Shown piece by piece: positions 27,368 through 35,227 of a DNA stretch of 64,000 nucleotides. The notes under the pieces were generated by a model, which was given only the letters and a program-made list of their open reading frames with translations, did no database searches and had not been told where the DNA came from. Every line of letters begins with the position of its first letter. Position 1 is the first letter of the stretch. Both the position numbers and the translations under genes were made by a program. This DNA is from Sporolactobacillus kofuensis (GTDB taxonomy: Bacteria > Bacillota > Bacilli > Bacillales > Sporolactobacillaceae), in NCBI RefSeq assembly GCF_024125425.1, contig NZ_JAMXWN010000008.1:89694-153693 (forward strand), given 5' to 3'.

Positions 27368-27432
27368 TCTTTTAATTTTCCCCTTTCGAGAGATAGGCGT
27401 GCCATCGCCTAATTTGCGATCACTTCATTGAG

Positions 27433-27452
27433 TGCGCAAACGTCCTTGCGCA
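27433..27452 (-). promoter_or_regulatory. Hairpin in the sacB leader
   Basis: TGCGCAAACGTCCTTGCGCA is a 7-bp inverted repeat with a 6-nt centre, inside the ~240-nt leader of sacB, about 70 bases before the start codon. There is no T-run, so it is not a terminator. It may stabilise the message or bind a protein. Confidence 0.4.
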
Positions 27453-27548
27453 TCAATAAAGTGTGAATGTGCAAAAAAAACCACATTATTCAGGATGATT
27501 CAAAAATGATGGTAAAATCACTTTTGAAATAACGAAGTATTTTTTTCT

Positions 27549-27588
27549 AAGATCGGATGACTAGTATTCCGATCTTTTTTTATTTTTC
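27549..27588 (+). terminator. Terminator oriented to the + strand, without an obvious gene
   Basis: AAGATCGGA pairs with TCCGATCTT across 10 nt and is followed by TTTTTATTTTTC on the + strand. No + strand gene precedes it; the sacB leader runs the other way. It may end an antisense or small RNA made over the sacB leader. On the minus strand it forms a leader hairpin without a T-run. Confidence 0.6.
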
Positions 27589-27591
27589 GAT

Positions 27592-27607
27592 GTGGAATCG
27601 ATTCCAC
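27592..27607. promoter_or_regulatory. LacI-type operator of sacB
   Basis: GTGGAATCGATTCCAC is a perfect 16-bp palindrome with a central CG, typical of LacI/GalR-family operators. It starts a few bases downstream of the -10 of the sacB promoter, so binding would block transcription. Confidence 0.72.
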
Positions 27608-27611
27608 TCAC

Positions 27612-27640
27612 AATATAATATTTAACGTAAGATAAAGCAA
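27612..27640 (-). promoter_or_regulatory. sacB promoter
   Basis: On the minus strand TTGCTT (27640-27635) and TATATT (27617-27612) are separated by 17 bases. Transcription would start near 27605, inside the palindromic operator, leaving a leader of about 240 nt. Confidence 0.65.
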
Positions 27641-27918
27641 CATGAATAGATTTGTGATTTTTTGTGAAAATAACTATGAGTAATTTACAGAAGTATTGAT
27701 GTCACTCAATTGGTTTCGTTTTCACTTAAGTGATATTTTTACTATAAGCTTGCCAAATTCCCTACAAAAGTACCGCACATCCAGCAAAAATTCTGAATAG
27801 GACAAATTACACGTTTGTTTTCTCTTATTAATAAGGCTAAATGAGCAAACAGGAATGTGTTTCCATCATTCTTTTCAACATTTCGGGAAAATTAATGTAC
27901 GAAGGGAGGTTGATTCAT

Positions 27919-28350
27919 TTGGCACAAAAAATAAGTGATGTAATGTCCAAAGATGTCATTTGTTGCTCACCGGAACAGAGTGTGAAGGACGTTGCTGAGC
28001 TGATGAGTACCCACAACATTGGGTCTATTCCAGTTACTGATAATGGTCGATTTGAAGGGATTATCACAGACCGTGACATCACACTTCGTTCTACCGCAAA
28101 GGGTAAAGACAGTGATCAAATGACCGTATTTGACTGTATGAGCAGTCACACATTGACATCTGGAACACCCGATATGGATGTTCAAGAAGCAGCTCGACTA
28201 ATGGCGGACCATCAAATTCGCCGATTGCCGATCGTTGAAAACGGACGCGTAATCGGAATTGTTTCACTAGGCGATCTCGCAACAGAATCTCAATATGATC
28301 ATGAAGCAGAAAAGGCATTATCAGGAATTTCTGCACAAGGCGTCCATTAA
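27919..28350 (+). CDS. CBS-domain protein (YhcV-like)
   Basis: The 143-residue protein consists of two CBS domains. The first contains DVMSKDVICCSPEQSVKDVAELM and GSIPVTDNGRFEGIITDRDI; the second contains QEAARLMADHQIRRLPIVENGRVIGIVSLGDL. It resembles B. subtilis YhcV along its whole length. CBS pairs bind adenosine nucleotides and regulate partner proteins, but no partner is encoded nearby. I place the start at TTG 27919 because GGGAGG lies nine bases upstream; a longer frame from 27841 has no such site. Confidence 0.8.
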   Translation: MAQKISDVMSKDVICCSPEQSVKDVAELMSTHNIGSIPVTDNGRFEGIITDRDITLRSTAKGKDSDQMTVFDCMSSHTLTSGTPDMDVQEAARLMADHQIRRLPIVENGRVIGIVSLGDLATESQYDHEAEKALSGISAQGVH

Positions 28351-28410
28351 TGTCAGCGTAGCACCACTCGAACAGTCAATTGCTTGTTCAATTTACTTTT
28401 TTCCATTTAA

Positions 28411-28445
28411 AGCACCTGTCCTTAAATTAAAAAAGGACAGGTGCT
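28411..28445. repeat. 13-bp perfect inverted repeat
   Basis: AGCACCTGTCCTT and AAGGACAGGTGCT flank a 9-nt A-rich loop, 60 bases after the CBS gene. Neither strand has a good T-run directly after the stem, so it is an atypical terminator or a protein-binding element. The rest of the 28351-28624 gap holds nothing I recognise. Confidence 0.5.
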
Positions 28446-28624
28446 GGTGGTATATTGATCTTTTCCTTTCCGAACTCATTTCTATGTAGCATCCGTTTGA
28501 TGAGAGAGAGGATTAGGGGCTGGCCGAAAAATAGAAATTTGCTTAAGCGGACTGGGCGGCAATTTCACTTTATTTGTTGTACAGTTCATTTTGTTATTAT
28601 CATGGTGCGCAAACACTGCAGTCC

Positions 28625-29365
28625 TTAGAAAAGTGACGCTAAAATACCTACATATTCTTTTAGAGCTGTATAGACTGTTCCACCCTCAGACGGAACAAAT
28701 TGACCAGGGTAAATTGCCAAGCGCTTACTTACTAGGTAGTCGGTTGGATAAGGTGTGACTTTGACATTGAGCTTATTGAAAGTCATCACAGCACGTGGCA
28801 TATGAAAAGCAGAAGTGACTAAGATCGGATGCACAAAATGTTGATGATCTAAAATCGTTTTTGTGTTCCGCGCATTTGTTTTTGTTGTAATGCTTTTCTT
28901 TTCTACGATCACTTTATTTTTCGGAACACCAAGAGCGACCAATTGCCGTTTTCCAATCTCCGCTTCAATTCCGCTATCCGGATAAACTTTTCCGCCAGAT
29001 AAAATAATTGGCAGTTTTGTCTGCTTATATAAACGGTAAGTAGTGAGCAGGCGGTTTGCGGCATCTCCTGATAGCTGTCCCTTACCATTCATGTCCGGTG
29101 TATCTAATGTCGCACCCCCACCAAGCATCACGAGTACATCACCTTTAGGATGTGCAGGTGGTAGATAACGATTCTCAAGCGGATGGATTAATAAACTACC
29201 TGTCAAGGGAATTGTCGCAAGATACATTAAAAGCGTCATCCCACCAATAAGGTGGCCGAACCGTTGTTTCTTTCGAAGAAGTACGAAGCTCGCGAGTGCA
29301 AACACAAGGACAAAGAGACCCGGGGGCAGCAGAAAACGATAAATAAACTTTATCATGTACTCCAT
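28625..29365 (-). CDS. YdcF/SanA family (DUF218) membrane protein
   Basis: The 246-residue protein has two N-terminal spans (about 10-30 and 36-58) and a DUF218 domain with VLVMLGGGATLDTPDMNGKG, PIILSGGKVYPDSGIEAEIGKRQL and LVTSAFHMPRAVMTFNKL. Members bind nucleotide-like ligands and are linked to envelope integrity; the reaction is unknown. It is monocistronic. Confidence 0.83.
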   Translation of the reverse strand: MEYMIKFIYRFLLPPGLFVLVFALASFVLLRKKQRFGHLIGGMTLLMYLATIPLTGSLLIHPLENRYLPPAHPKGDVLVMLGGGATLDTPDMNGKGQLSGDAANRLLTTYRLYKQTKLPIILSGGKVYPDSGIEAEIGKRQLVALGVPKNKVIVEKKSITTKTNARNTKTILDHQHFVHPILVTSAFHMPRAVMTFNKLNVKVTPYPTDYLVSKRLAIYPGQFVPSEGGTVYTALKEYVGILASLF

Positions 29366-29433
29366 TTATCCACCTCCTAAGCACTGAATGTGTTCTCCTA
29401 TATAAGATTCGCTTTCTACTTAGAAAATCGTCT

Positions 29434-30099
29434 CTATCGTTCTGCAAGTGAACGCGTTCGCTTCTTCATGTCGTCGGTAAACACATTGATTGTCCCTTTA
29501 TAGTACTCCGCACAAAAGACGTCATCAATTGACGACACGCCTTGTTCCTTTATCATACTGCTTAACCACTGCTCGTCTTTGTCCATAAGATCCAGCATAT
29601 CATAATCAATTGCGCCTTCAGCAATCAAAAGGACACCAAGGCGATCACTGTCCTTCTTTAGAACCGTGAGATGTCCATTTTGTTCAACTTGAGCACGGCG
29701 AACTTCCTGAATCGTATACACGTCCTGCATCCGTAGCATCGTTGAGAAATCAGTCACCGAAAGATTTGCCTTTTTAAAATTTTCCGGGATTAATTTTCCT
29801 TTATTGACGACAATGATCGGATCTCCATCAATCCACTTGCGTACTTTACTGTTCTGTGATTTCAGAATTCGTGTCGTCACGACCAACCCAGACCAGATCG
29901 ACAGCACAATTAAGAATTGCAAAATGGTTATATCCGGATTATAAATCACACCACCGATAATCCCACCTAAGACATAATTTTGAATCTGATCCGCTGCTGA
30001 TAAAGGCGCGAGGTTGCCCTTTCCCGACATATTAATAAAAATAATAAGACAAATGAAGCCGATCAAAAGTTTAACGGCAACATCCATATATGAAAACAT
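29434..30099 (-). CDS. DUF421 (YetF-like) membrane protein
   Basis: The 221-residue protein has two or three N-terminal spans (VKLLIGFICLIIFINMSGKG, NYVLGGIIGGVIYNP) and a soluble domain with WIDGDPIIVVNKGKLIPENF followed by KKANLSVTDFSTMLRMQDVYTI, as in YetF/YrbG. Function is unknown. It starts 13 bases after the DUF3290 gene stops, and this pair is conserved in many Firmicutes. ATG 30099 has AAAGGAG eight bases upstream; the open frame upstream of it belongs to the neighbouring gene's shadow. Confidence 0.85.
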   Translation of the reverse strand: MFSYMDVAVKLLIGFICLIIFINMSGKGNLAPLSAADQIQNYVLGGIIGGVIYNPDITILQFLIVLSIWSGLVVTTRILKSQNSKVRKWIDGDPIIVVNKGKLIPENFKKANLSVTDFSTMLRMQDVYTIQEVRRAQVEQNGHLTVLKKDSDRLGVLLIAEGAIDYDMLDLMDKDEQWLSSMIKEQGVSSIDDVFCAEYYKGTINVFTDDMKKRTRSLAER

Positions 30100-30112
30100 A
30101 TCTGTTTCTCCT

Positions 30113-30565
30113 TTACTTGTCGATAAATGTGATTGTTGCGCCATTAAGTACATGAATTTGTTCAAGGAGATAGTGATCAGTATCATTCTCGTTGAACTCA
30201 ACTCTATAATAGGATTGACCTGCTTTATACACTGTTATTTCTTCAGGTGTCATGTGATTTGAGTAGATCGTTGATATCGGTTCGTGCAGATCTTTGGCAA
30301 CTTTCTTCATTTGATTCAACTCGCCGCGGTATTGAGACTGTGTATGTTCTTTGTTGACGAGATCGTTGACTTGTATCCCTCCAAGTAGAACAATCAGAAC
30401 TAAGATCAATACTCCGATCTCTTTGTATTTGTACGGCATCTTTTTCTTATGCGCGCGAATAATAATCAATAACAGCACAAGAACTAATGTGGCCATGAAC
30501 GCAACTTGTACGAAAGTTTGTGTATGTGTTTGACTCTCGATGTAGTGATAGCTATAGAAGTTCAA
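30113..30565 (-). CDS. DUF3290 membrane protein
   Basis: The 150-residue protein begins NFYSYHYIESQTHTQ after a probable TTG start, then has two spans (about 22-40 and 52-68) and a polar C-terminal domain ending NGATITFIDK. It matches the DUF3290 family, which is usually encoded directly before a DUF421 gene; the two likely form a membrane complex of unknown function. TTG 30565 gives the family N-terminus; ATG 30574 has its AAAGG directly adjacent. Confidence 0.78.
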   Translation of the reverse strand: MNFYSYHYIESQTHTQTFVQVAFMATLVLVLLLIIIRAHKKKMPYKYKEIGVLILVLIVLLGGIQVNDLVNKEHTQSQYRGELNQMKKVAKDLHEPISTIYSNHMTPEEITVYKAGQSYYRVEFNENDTDHYLLEQIHVLNGATITFIDK

Positions 30566-30676
30566 AGATCTCATCCTTTTTTAACTTATAAATAATCTAA
30601 CGTGCTTATACTGATGCCGAGAATGCGCCATTTATTTTTTATTATAAGTAAAAAGTAGAGAACTCATTATATTCTT

Positions 30677-31492
30677 TCATGCTGCGAACAACTGCGCCCA
30701 TGTCTTAGGACCTACCACACCATCGACGGTTAGCTGATGACGCTTTTGATAGTTCCTCACTGCTGCTTCTGTCTTTACGCCAAAAATACCATCAGCTGTT
30801 ACAGAAAGTGCACGTTGAATACGTTTGACCTCTTCTCCACGACTTCCCCGTTTGATTAAATAACCCGGATACGAACTCACTAATTTAACCACGCTTCTCT
30901 TTGTTCCTTTGACTTCTGCTGGTAACGACTGATCAAATTCATGTGTCGATGTGCGAGACGCAGCATTTCTAGTCTGAATGTTCTTCCCAAGCATTCCTTC
31001 CGCAATGGCATGACCAATGACTTCGGTTTTACTTGCGACAAGCATTGCATCCGTCTTCGTATCCACAAAACCGCATTCAATCAAAAGCGCCGAAGGCTTG
31101 GTATTTCTGAGCACATAGAAACTTTGATTCTTTTTCAAGCCGCGGTTCGTAAGCCCTGTAACCTCACAAATGTTGTTTAGGATCCGACCTGCAACTCCAT
31201 TCGTTTTCTCGTCGTACTGATAGACTTCAATACCTGTCCCACCTCCTGCGTTTAAGTGGATCGAAACAGCTAGGTCAAGATCGCGGTGCTTGTTTACCTT
31301 ATGAACGATCGCTGCCAAATTCTCATTCTGCGTTCTTCCATAGTCATCGGTATCATCATAGACCGTCTGTCCGGCTGCTCGAAGATAACGAATGGTTGCA
31401 ACTTTGATCTTCCGGTTAACAAATTCCTCTGAGATATAGCCGCGAGCACCGGGCACAAATGAATTATGTCCGGCATGAATGCTGAATTTCAC
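30677..31492 (-). CDS. N-acetylmuramoyl-L-alanine amidase with peptidoglycan-binding domain
   Basis: The 271-residue Amidase_3 enzyme cuts the bond between muramic acid and stem peptide. Zinc ligands are seen in SIHAGHNSFVPGA (His), the glutamate of YISEEFVNRK and the histidine of AVSIHLNAGGG; the catalytic glutamate is in SALLIECGFVD. A PG_binding_1 domain (about residues 205-270, RIQRALSVTADGIFGVKTEAAV) completes it. No signal peptide is present, as in CwlC-type mother-cell lysis amidases or phage endolysins, so it may act at lysis. It stands alone. Confidence 0.87.
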   Translation of the reverse strand: MKFSIHAGHNSFVPGARGYISEEFVNRKIKVATIRYLRAAGQTVYDDTDDYGRTQNENLAAIVHKVNKHRDLDLAVSIHLNAGGGTGIEVYQYDEKTNGVAGRILNNICEVTGLTNRGLKKNQSFYVLRNTKPSALLIECGFVDTKTDAMLVASKTEVIGHAIAEGMLGKNIQTRNAASRTSTHEFDQSLPAEVKGTKRSVVKLVSSYPGYLIKRGSRGEEVKRIQRALSVTADGIFGVKTEAAVRNYQKRHQLTVDGVVGPKTWAQLFAA

Positions 31493-31891
31493 TAGTGAAC
31501 AACTCCTTTTCTATACTTTTATGATTGTCCCCTCTGTTTTGAAAGGACACCTCACTTGTATATAGAAAAAAACACCTTGTCCGGTGAAAATTTAAAGATA
31601 GATAATATCACTCAAAAATATAACGCGATTTGCGTATAAAATGAGATAGCCACAAAAAGTTACGCAACTTTATTGATCCAATCGACTTGATCAGGACTTC
31701 ATACTCTCAGAAAATAAAACATCACCCTCCACATGTATGATTGGAGAATGATGTTCGTGGTACCCATTTCTTTTATTACCTATTTTCGAGGCAAAAGTTT
31801 AGCTCTTCGTGGATTTATGTTCATATTACTATTTTTTAAATCATTCAGTGTAAACGTTTTCTAAAAAGAGATCAAGAATTGTGCTGTACTT
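31493..31891. other. Intergenic region with a second cre-like 14-mer
   Basis: This ~400-base gap holds no gene I can support. TGTAAACGTTTTCT at 31849-31862 is identical to the cre-like site at 3099. An imperfect inverted repeat (AACATCACCCTCCA with TGGAGAATGATGTT, about 31709-31756) has no T-run. Confidence 0.4.
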
Positions 31892-32782
31892 TTAAACCGA
31901 ATCCTTTTTTTGTAGTGTATTTTTCCGCTCATATTCCGGCTCAGCGTGGATGAGAATTTGTGCCCGAGGTATCTCACTCTTTATGCTCTCCTCGATCCGA
32001 TCCGATAATTCTTCTACACTATCGATCTTAAGGTGAGAAGGAACGACAAGATGAAATTCAATATACTCTTCCGGACCTGAACGTCTTGTTCTAAAGTTAT
32101 GCAATTCAATGAACTCATTCTTATAGCCTTCAATAATTTCCATAATTTTATTTTCTTCTTTGTCCGACAGTCGTGCGTCTAATAACGGAGGAAAGGATAC
32201 CCACATGAGTTTGGCGGCCTCAAACATGATATAGCATGCAAGAACAATACCGATAATTGGATCCAAAAAAGACCATCCGGTTAATGTCGCCAGCAGCAAG
32301 CTGACGGCAACGCCGAGCGAAGTATATACATCCGTCAATAAATGGAAGGCATTGGATTTCATTGCCACGGAGTGGGTCCGCTCTGCTGTTTTATCAATTA
32401 AACGTGATACGAAAAAGTTGATCGTCGCGCCGACCAGCATCACCACTACACCCAATGTCGGAAGCTGTATAGGTTCAGGATGAATCAATTTTTTTACCGA
32501 TTCATAGATGATCCATATACCCGCCACATAGATCAGCAGCGTCTCAATCGTTCCTGATATATTTTCAATTTTTCCATGTCCATAGGGATGGATTTTATCG
32601 GCTGGTCTGCCTGATATGCGTACTGAGAAAAAAGCAATGAGTGAGGCTGCCAAGTCTAGTGAAGTGTGTATTGCTTCAGACAACACAGCAACAGAGCCTG
32701 TAATCATCGCAACAATAACTTTTAATGAAACAACAAGTGTATTGCTTACTACAGACAGAAATGCTACTCTTGACGGTTCCAT
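31892..32782 (-). CDS. Cation diffusion facilitator family transporter
   Basis: The 296-residue protein has the CDF layout: six spans, metal-site motifs in spans 2 and 5 (SEAIHTSLDLAASL and HLLTDVYTSLGVAVSLL), HPYGHGKIENISGTIETLL between spans 2 and 3, and a C-terminal cytoplasmic metallochaperone-like domain ending HAEPEYERKNTL. CDF proteins export Zn, Fe, Mn or Co in exchange for protons. The HxxxD/DxxxS pattern does not settle the metal. It lies at the end of the two-component island. ATG 32782 has GAGGGTGG upstream. Confidence 0.88.
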   Translation of the reverse strand: MEPSRVAFLSVVSNTLVVSLKVIVAMITGSVAVLSEAIHTSLDLAASLIAFFSVRISGRPADKIHPYGHGKIENISGTIETLLIYVAGIWIIYESVKKLIHPEPIQLPTLGVVVMLVGATINFFVSRLIDKTAERTHSVAMKSNAFHLLTDVYTSLGVAVSLLLATLTGWSFLDPIIGIVLACYIMFEAAKLMWVSFPPLLDARLSDKEENKIMEIIEGYKNEFIELHNFRTRRSGPEEYIEFHLVVPSHLKIDSVEELSDRIEESIKSEIPRAQILIHAEPEYERKNTLQKKDSV

Positions 32783-33015
32783 CAATTACCACCCTCGTCT
32801 TTATAACGTAGATCCATGGTAACAAAAGGAATGTGGGTGAGTCTACAGCAATCTTTTTTCAATGAAGAAGGTAATTTATTGTAAGAAAAATGTGTTTTAC
32901 GTGAGCAACATTCACAAATACATGATGATCATGAAAAGCATAAAATAGAGACGAAAACCCAATCGAGTTCTCATCCCTTTGAAGAGTAGTCTTTTAACTC
33001 CTTATTTTTGGTAGA

Positions 33016-33297
33016 TCAATGACGATGTCCATTACCCTTCTTCATCATTGCCGGCATCATGAATAGATGCATTAACGGACATATGAGGACTGCTGCCAGT
33101 ATGAGCAAGCTGTTTGATCCCGAAAATCCACCAGTAAAGAACAGACCAATGATCACGGCTATGGGGATAATCAGACATACGGCCATCATCAAATTATGGT
33201 TGTGTTGATGTATTCCATGAGCACTTTGATTTTCATTCTCATGACTATGATTCTTACTGCTCTGATTGTGATTATCATGATTTCCACAGCAATTCAT
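33016..33297 (-). CDS. His-rich DUF2933-like membrane protein
   Basis: The 93-residue protein has an extremely His- and Asn-rich N-terminal segment (about 1-36, with CC near the start and ten histidines), two spans, and the motif ILICPLMHLFMMPAMM followed by KKGNGHRH. The CPLM-H-FMM signature is that of DUF2933 proteins, often found in copper or silver islands. Metal binding by the His/Cys/Met residues is an inference. AGGAGG lies eight bases before the ATG. It follows the 62-residue protein gene by 23 bases. Confidence 0.75.
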   Translation of the reverse strand: MNCCGNHDNHNQSSKNHSHENENQSAHGIHQHNHNLMMAVCLIIPIAVIIGLFFTGGFSGSNSLLILAAVLICPLMHLFMMPAMMKKGNGHRH

Positions 33298-33320
33298 AAA
33301 TCATTCCTCCTTATCTTCCC

Positions 33321-33509
33321 TTATTTATTTTTGAGCTGCTGAAGTTCTTCACGCAGAAGATTATTTTGTTCTTTCAACTCGTTAAGCTCATTCGAAGCTC
33401 TTTGGTGATTCGAGTGATCCTTTTGCGAATGGCCCCCCTTCATCATCATTAACATCATTGGGAGCATCATGAGCGGACAAGCAAGTAGCGCAAGCCAACT
33501 TAAATCCAT
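33321..33509 (-). CDS. Small Met-rich membrane protein with coiled-coil tail
   Basis: The 62-residue protein starts with one span containing LLACPLMMLPMMLMMMKGGH, the same CPLM core as the next gene's product. A short coiled coil follows (ASNELNELKEQNNLLREELQQL). It looks like a shortened paralog of the DUF2933-like protein. A strong site GAGAGGAGG precedes it. The promoter at 33541 with two ACACAA boxes lies immediately upstream, so this gene and the His-rich gene form a regulated unit. Confidence 0.72.
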   Translation of the reverse strand: MDLSWLALLACPLMMLPMMLMMMKGGHSQKDHSNHQRASNELNELKEQNNLLREELQQLKNK

Positions 33510-33530
33510 AGTCTTTTCCTCCTCTCAGCC

Positions 33531-33660
33531 TTTACTAAGGATTGTAGACAAGAATTGTGTTGATTTTGTGTAGAATACATGTAGAAAGCGAGTATTTAAA
33601 AAAGAAAAAAGGTTTTCGTAATTACCCATTATTTCTGTAATAAAACCATAAATACAAGCC
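33531..33660. repeat. Direct repeat copy A (promoter region and 3' end of the 66-aa gene)
   Basis: This segment reappears at 36047-36170 in diverged form. A 43-base core (33529-33572 region) matches at about 34 of 43 positions. A second block covers the last eight codons of the 66-residue protein (WFYYRNNG in this copy, WFHHRNYG in the other), including the stop. The two copies bracket the regulator, kinase and 66-residue genes. Confidence 0.75.
33541..33571 (-). promoter_or_regulatory. Promoter with paired ACACAA boxes before the 62-aa gene
   Basis: On the minus strand the -10 TACAAT (33546-33541) is preceded by ACACAA (33560-33555) and ACACAA (33571-33566), spaced 11 bases apart. One-turn spacing of direct repeats overlapping -35 is typical of OmpR-family activator sites. 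The same arrangement occurs upstream of the response regulator gene. Confidence 0.62.
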
Positions 33661-33822
33661 GCTAAAGACAAGTACAGGGCATGCCGCCCACATGCACACT
33701 CTGAAAAAAGTCCTTCCAAAAGCAAGAAAACTCTCATGACCAAAAGAATTAGCAGAGAAAAACAGGCAAGTCAGTCCGATAATCATGAGAAATAGGGAAA
33801 AGCACCAATCAATTTTTTTCAT
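33622..33822 (-). CDS. 66-residue two-span membrane protein
   Basis: The protein has two hydrophobic spans (about 6-24 and 40-60), with FRVCMWAACPVLVFSG in the second, and a short tail WFYYRNNG. No family is recognised. Its start overlaps the end of the histidine kinase gene by 14 bases, with GAAGGGATG upstream, so it is translationally coupled and may be an accessory of the kinase. A decayed copy of its last codons lies upstream of the response regulator. Confidence 0.65.
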   Translation of the reverse strand: MKKIDWCFSLFLMIIGLTCLFFSANSFGHESFLAFGRTFFRVCMWAACPVLVFSGLYLWFYYRNNG

Positions 33823-35227
33823 GACTCATCCCTTCCCTTCTCTGCTTTTTTTGTGAAAAAGTGAGTATAAAAGTAGTCCCGACACCAATTTGGCTGTCAA
33901 CTCGAACCGTTCCGCCTTGCATTTCAACGTATTTTTTGACGATGGACAAACCTAAGCCCGTCCCGCCAAATTCACGAGCTCTAGACTTTTCCACTCGATA
34001 AAATCGCTCAAAAATGTAGGGTAATTCATTTTTTTCGATACCGACACCTGTGTCGGAAATGGAGAGAATGGTTGATTCCTTTTGTCTTGTCAGACGAACA
34101 TGAACACCTCCGCTCTCTGTATAGCGGATGGCATTTTCCAATAGGTTTAACAGGACTTGCTCCATCCGTTTACGATCTCCACGAATGAACGGAATACGGT
34201 CATATAGCTCCATCTGCAAACTCAGCCGTTTATTTTCTGCCTTAAGTTTCACTTTCTGAACCGCAGTTGTCACAACTTGTTTCAGGTCCAGCCACTCCAT
34301 TGATAATTTGAGCTGCCCTTCCTCCATCTTTGAGAGATCGAACAAATCATTTATTAAGTGTTCAAGACGAACGGATTCCTCATAAATGATTGAGAGGTAC
34401 TGTTCTTTTTCTTTTTCAGATTGAATCATCCCTTCATCCAGAACCTTAGAATAGCCCTGAAGATAAGTAACCGGCGTTCGAAGTTCATGTGAAATATTGG
34501 AAAAAAAAGCTCGTCGCGTATCCCGATATCTTTGCAGGCTTGTGGCAAGATCGTTAATCGAATGCCCAAGCAAACCGATTTCATCTCGACTTCCAATCTG
34601 AAGTCGAGCATCCCAATTGCCTTTTGCCATTTTCTCAGTCATTTGCTGCATTTGAAGCAACGGGCGGGACAGAAGTTTACTCATAATCAGGATCATGCCT
34701 AAAGCAAGTAGAAATGCACCTAGTCCAGACAGGATCAGCAGGTTCCGAAGCCGTTGCAAGGAATCATCTACCTTGTTCATTGAAGCAACGATATAAATCG
34801 CCGGTTTTGTCGCGTTGCCCACCTTTATCGGCTTACCAACGACATAAAAGCGATTTCCTTTTGGATCACTTGTTTGAAATTCTGTAGGGTGACCGGCGAG
34901 CAGACGTCGGGTATCATGCACTCTGAGCAATGACAGATTCTCCGGGTGTTCTCCCGAAAGTGTCACGATCTTTCCGTCAGCATTCACCCATAAGAACTTC
35001 ACGTCTGAAAACTCGGCAAATGTTCGGATCATCAATCGGGATGAAGTATCACCGGATTCAACCATCGTAGTAAAATGCGCAGCGATTTCCTGCGCGTCCT
35101 CTCTCATTTGCATCTCATAAAAGTTTGTGAATAACCGATCAACAGCAAGACCCAAGGACACAAGTATGATAATGATCAGCACCAAAATCGCAGCACCCAG
35201 TTTTAGGCCGATTCGATTAATGGTCAT
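33809..35227 (-). CDS. Sensor histidine kinase
   Basis: The 472-residue kinase has span 1 (about 10-32), an extracytoplasmic sensor of about 130 residues, span 2 (about 163-185), HAMP (RPLLQMQQMTEKMAKGNWDARL), a dimerisation domain with FFSNISHELRTPVTYLQGYS carrying the phospho-histidine, and an ATPase domain (LLENAIRYTESGG, ISDTGVGIEKNELPYIFERF, GGTGLGLSIVKKYV). It starts inside the stop of the response regulator gene (ATGA overlap). The signal is unknown; metal or envelope stress is inferred from its neighbours. Confidence 0.92.
   Translation of the reverse strand: MTINRIGLKLGAAILVLIIIILVSLGLAVDRLFTNFYEMQMREDAQEIAAHFTTMVESGDTSSRLMIRTFAEFSDVKFLWVNADGKIVTLSGEHPENLSLLRVHDTRRLLAGHPTEFQTSDPKGNRFYVVGKPIKVGNATKPAIYIVASMNKVDDSLQRLRNLLILSGLGAFLLALGMILIMSKLLSRPLLQMQQMTEKMAKGNWDARLQIGSRDEIGLLGHSINDLATSLQRYRDTRRAFFSNISHELRTPVTYLQGYSKVLDEGMIQSEKEKEQYLSIIYEESVRLEHLINDLFDLSKMEEGQLKLSMEWLDLKQVVTTAVQKVKLKAENKRLSLQMELYDRIPFIRGDRKRMEQVLLNLLENAIRYTESGGVHVRLTRQKESTILSISDTGVGIEKNELPYIFERFYRVEKSRAREFGGTGLGLSIVKKYVEMQGGTVRVDSQIGVGTTFILTFSQKKQRREGMSHEKN

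Noticed and set aside
27432..27590. SacY/LicT-type antiterminator in the sacB leader
   Set aside because: No RAT-like conserved sequence could be found, and the only intrinsic terminator in the leader points to the other strand.
31549..31600. Terminator CACC-TTGTCC-GGTG
   Set aside because: Four-base stem only, without a proper T-run.
32912..32974. 20-codon hydrophobic frame (MRTRLGFRLYFMLFMIIMYL) on the minus strand between the His-rich gene and the CDF gene
   Set aside because: AAAGGG is directly adjacent to the ATG with no spacing, so translation is doubtful; worth only a glance in ribosome profiling.
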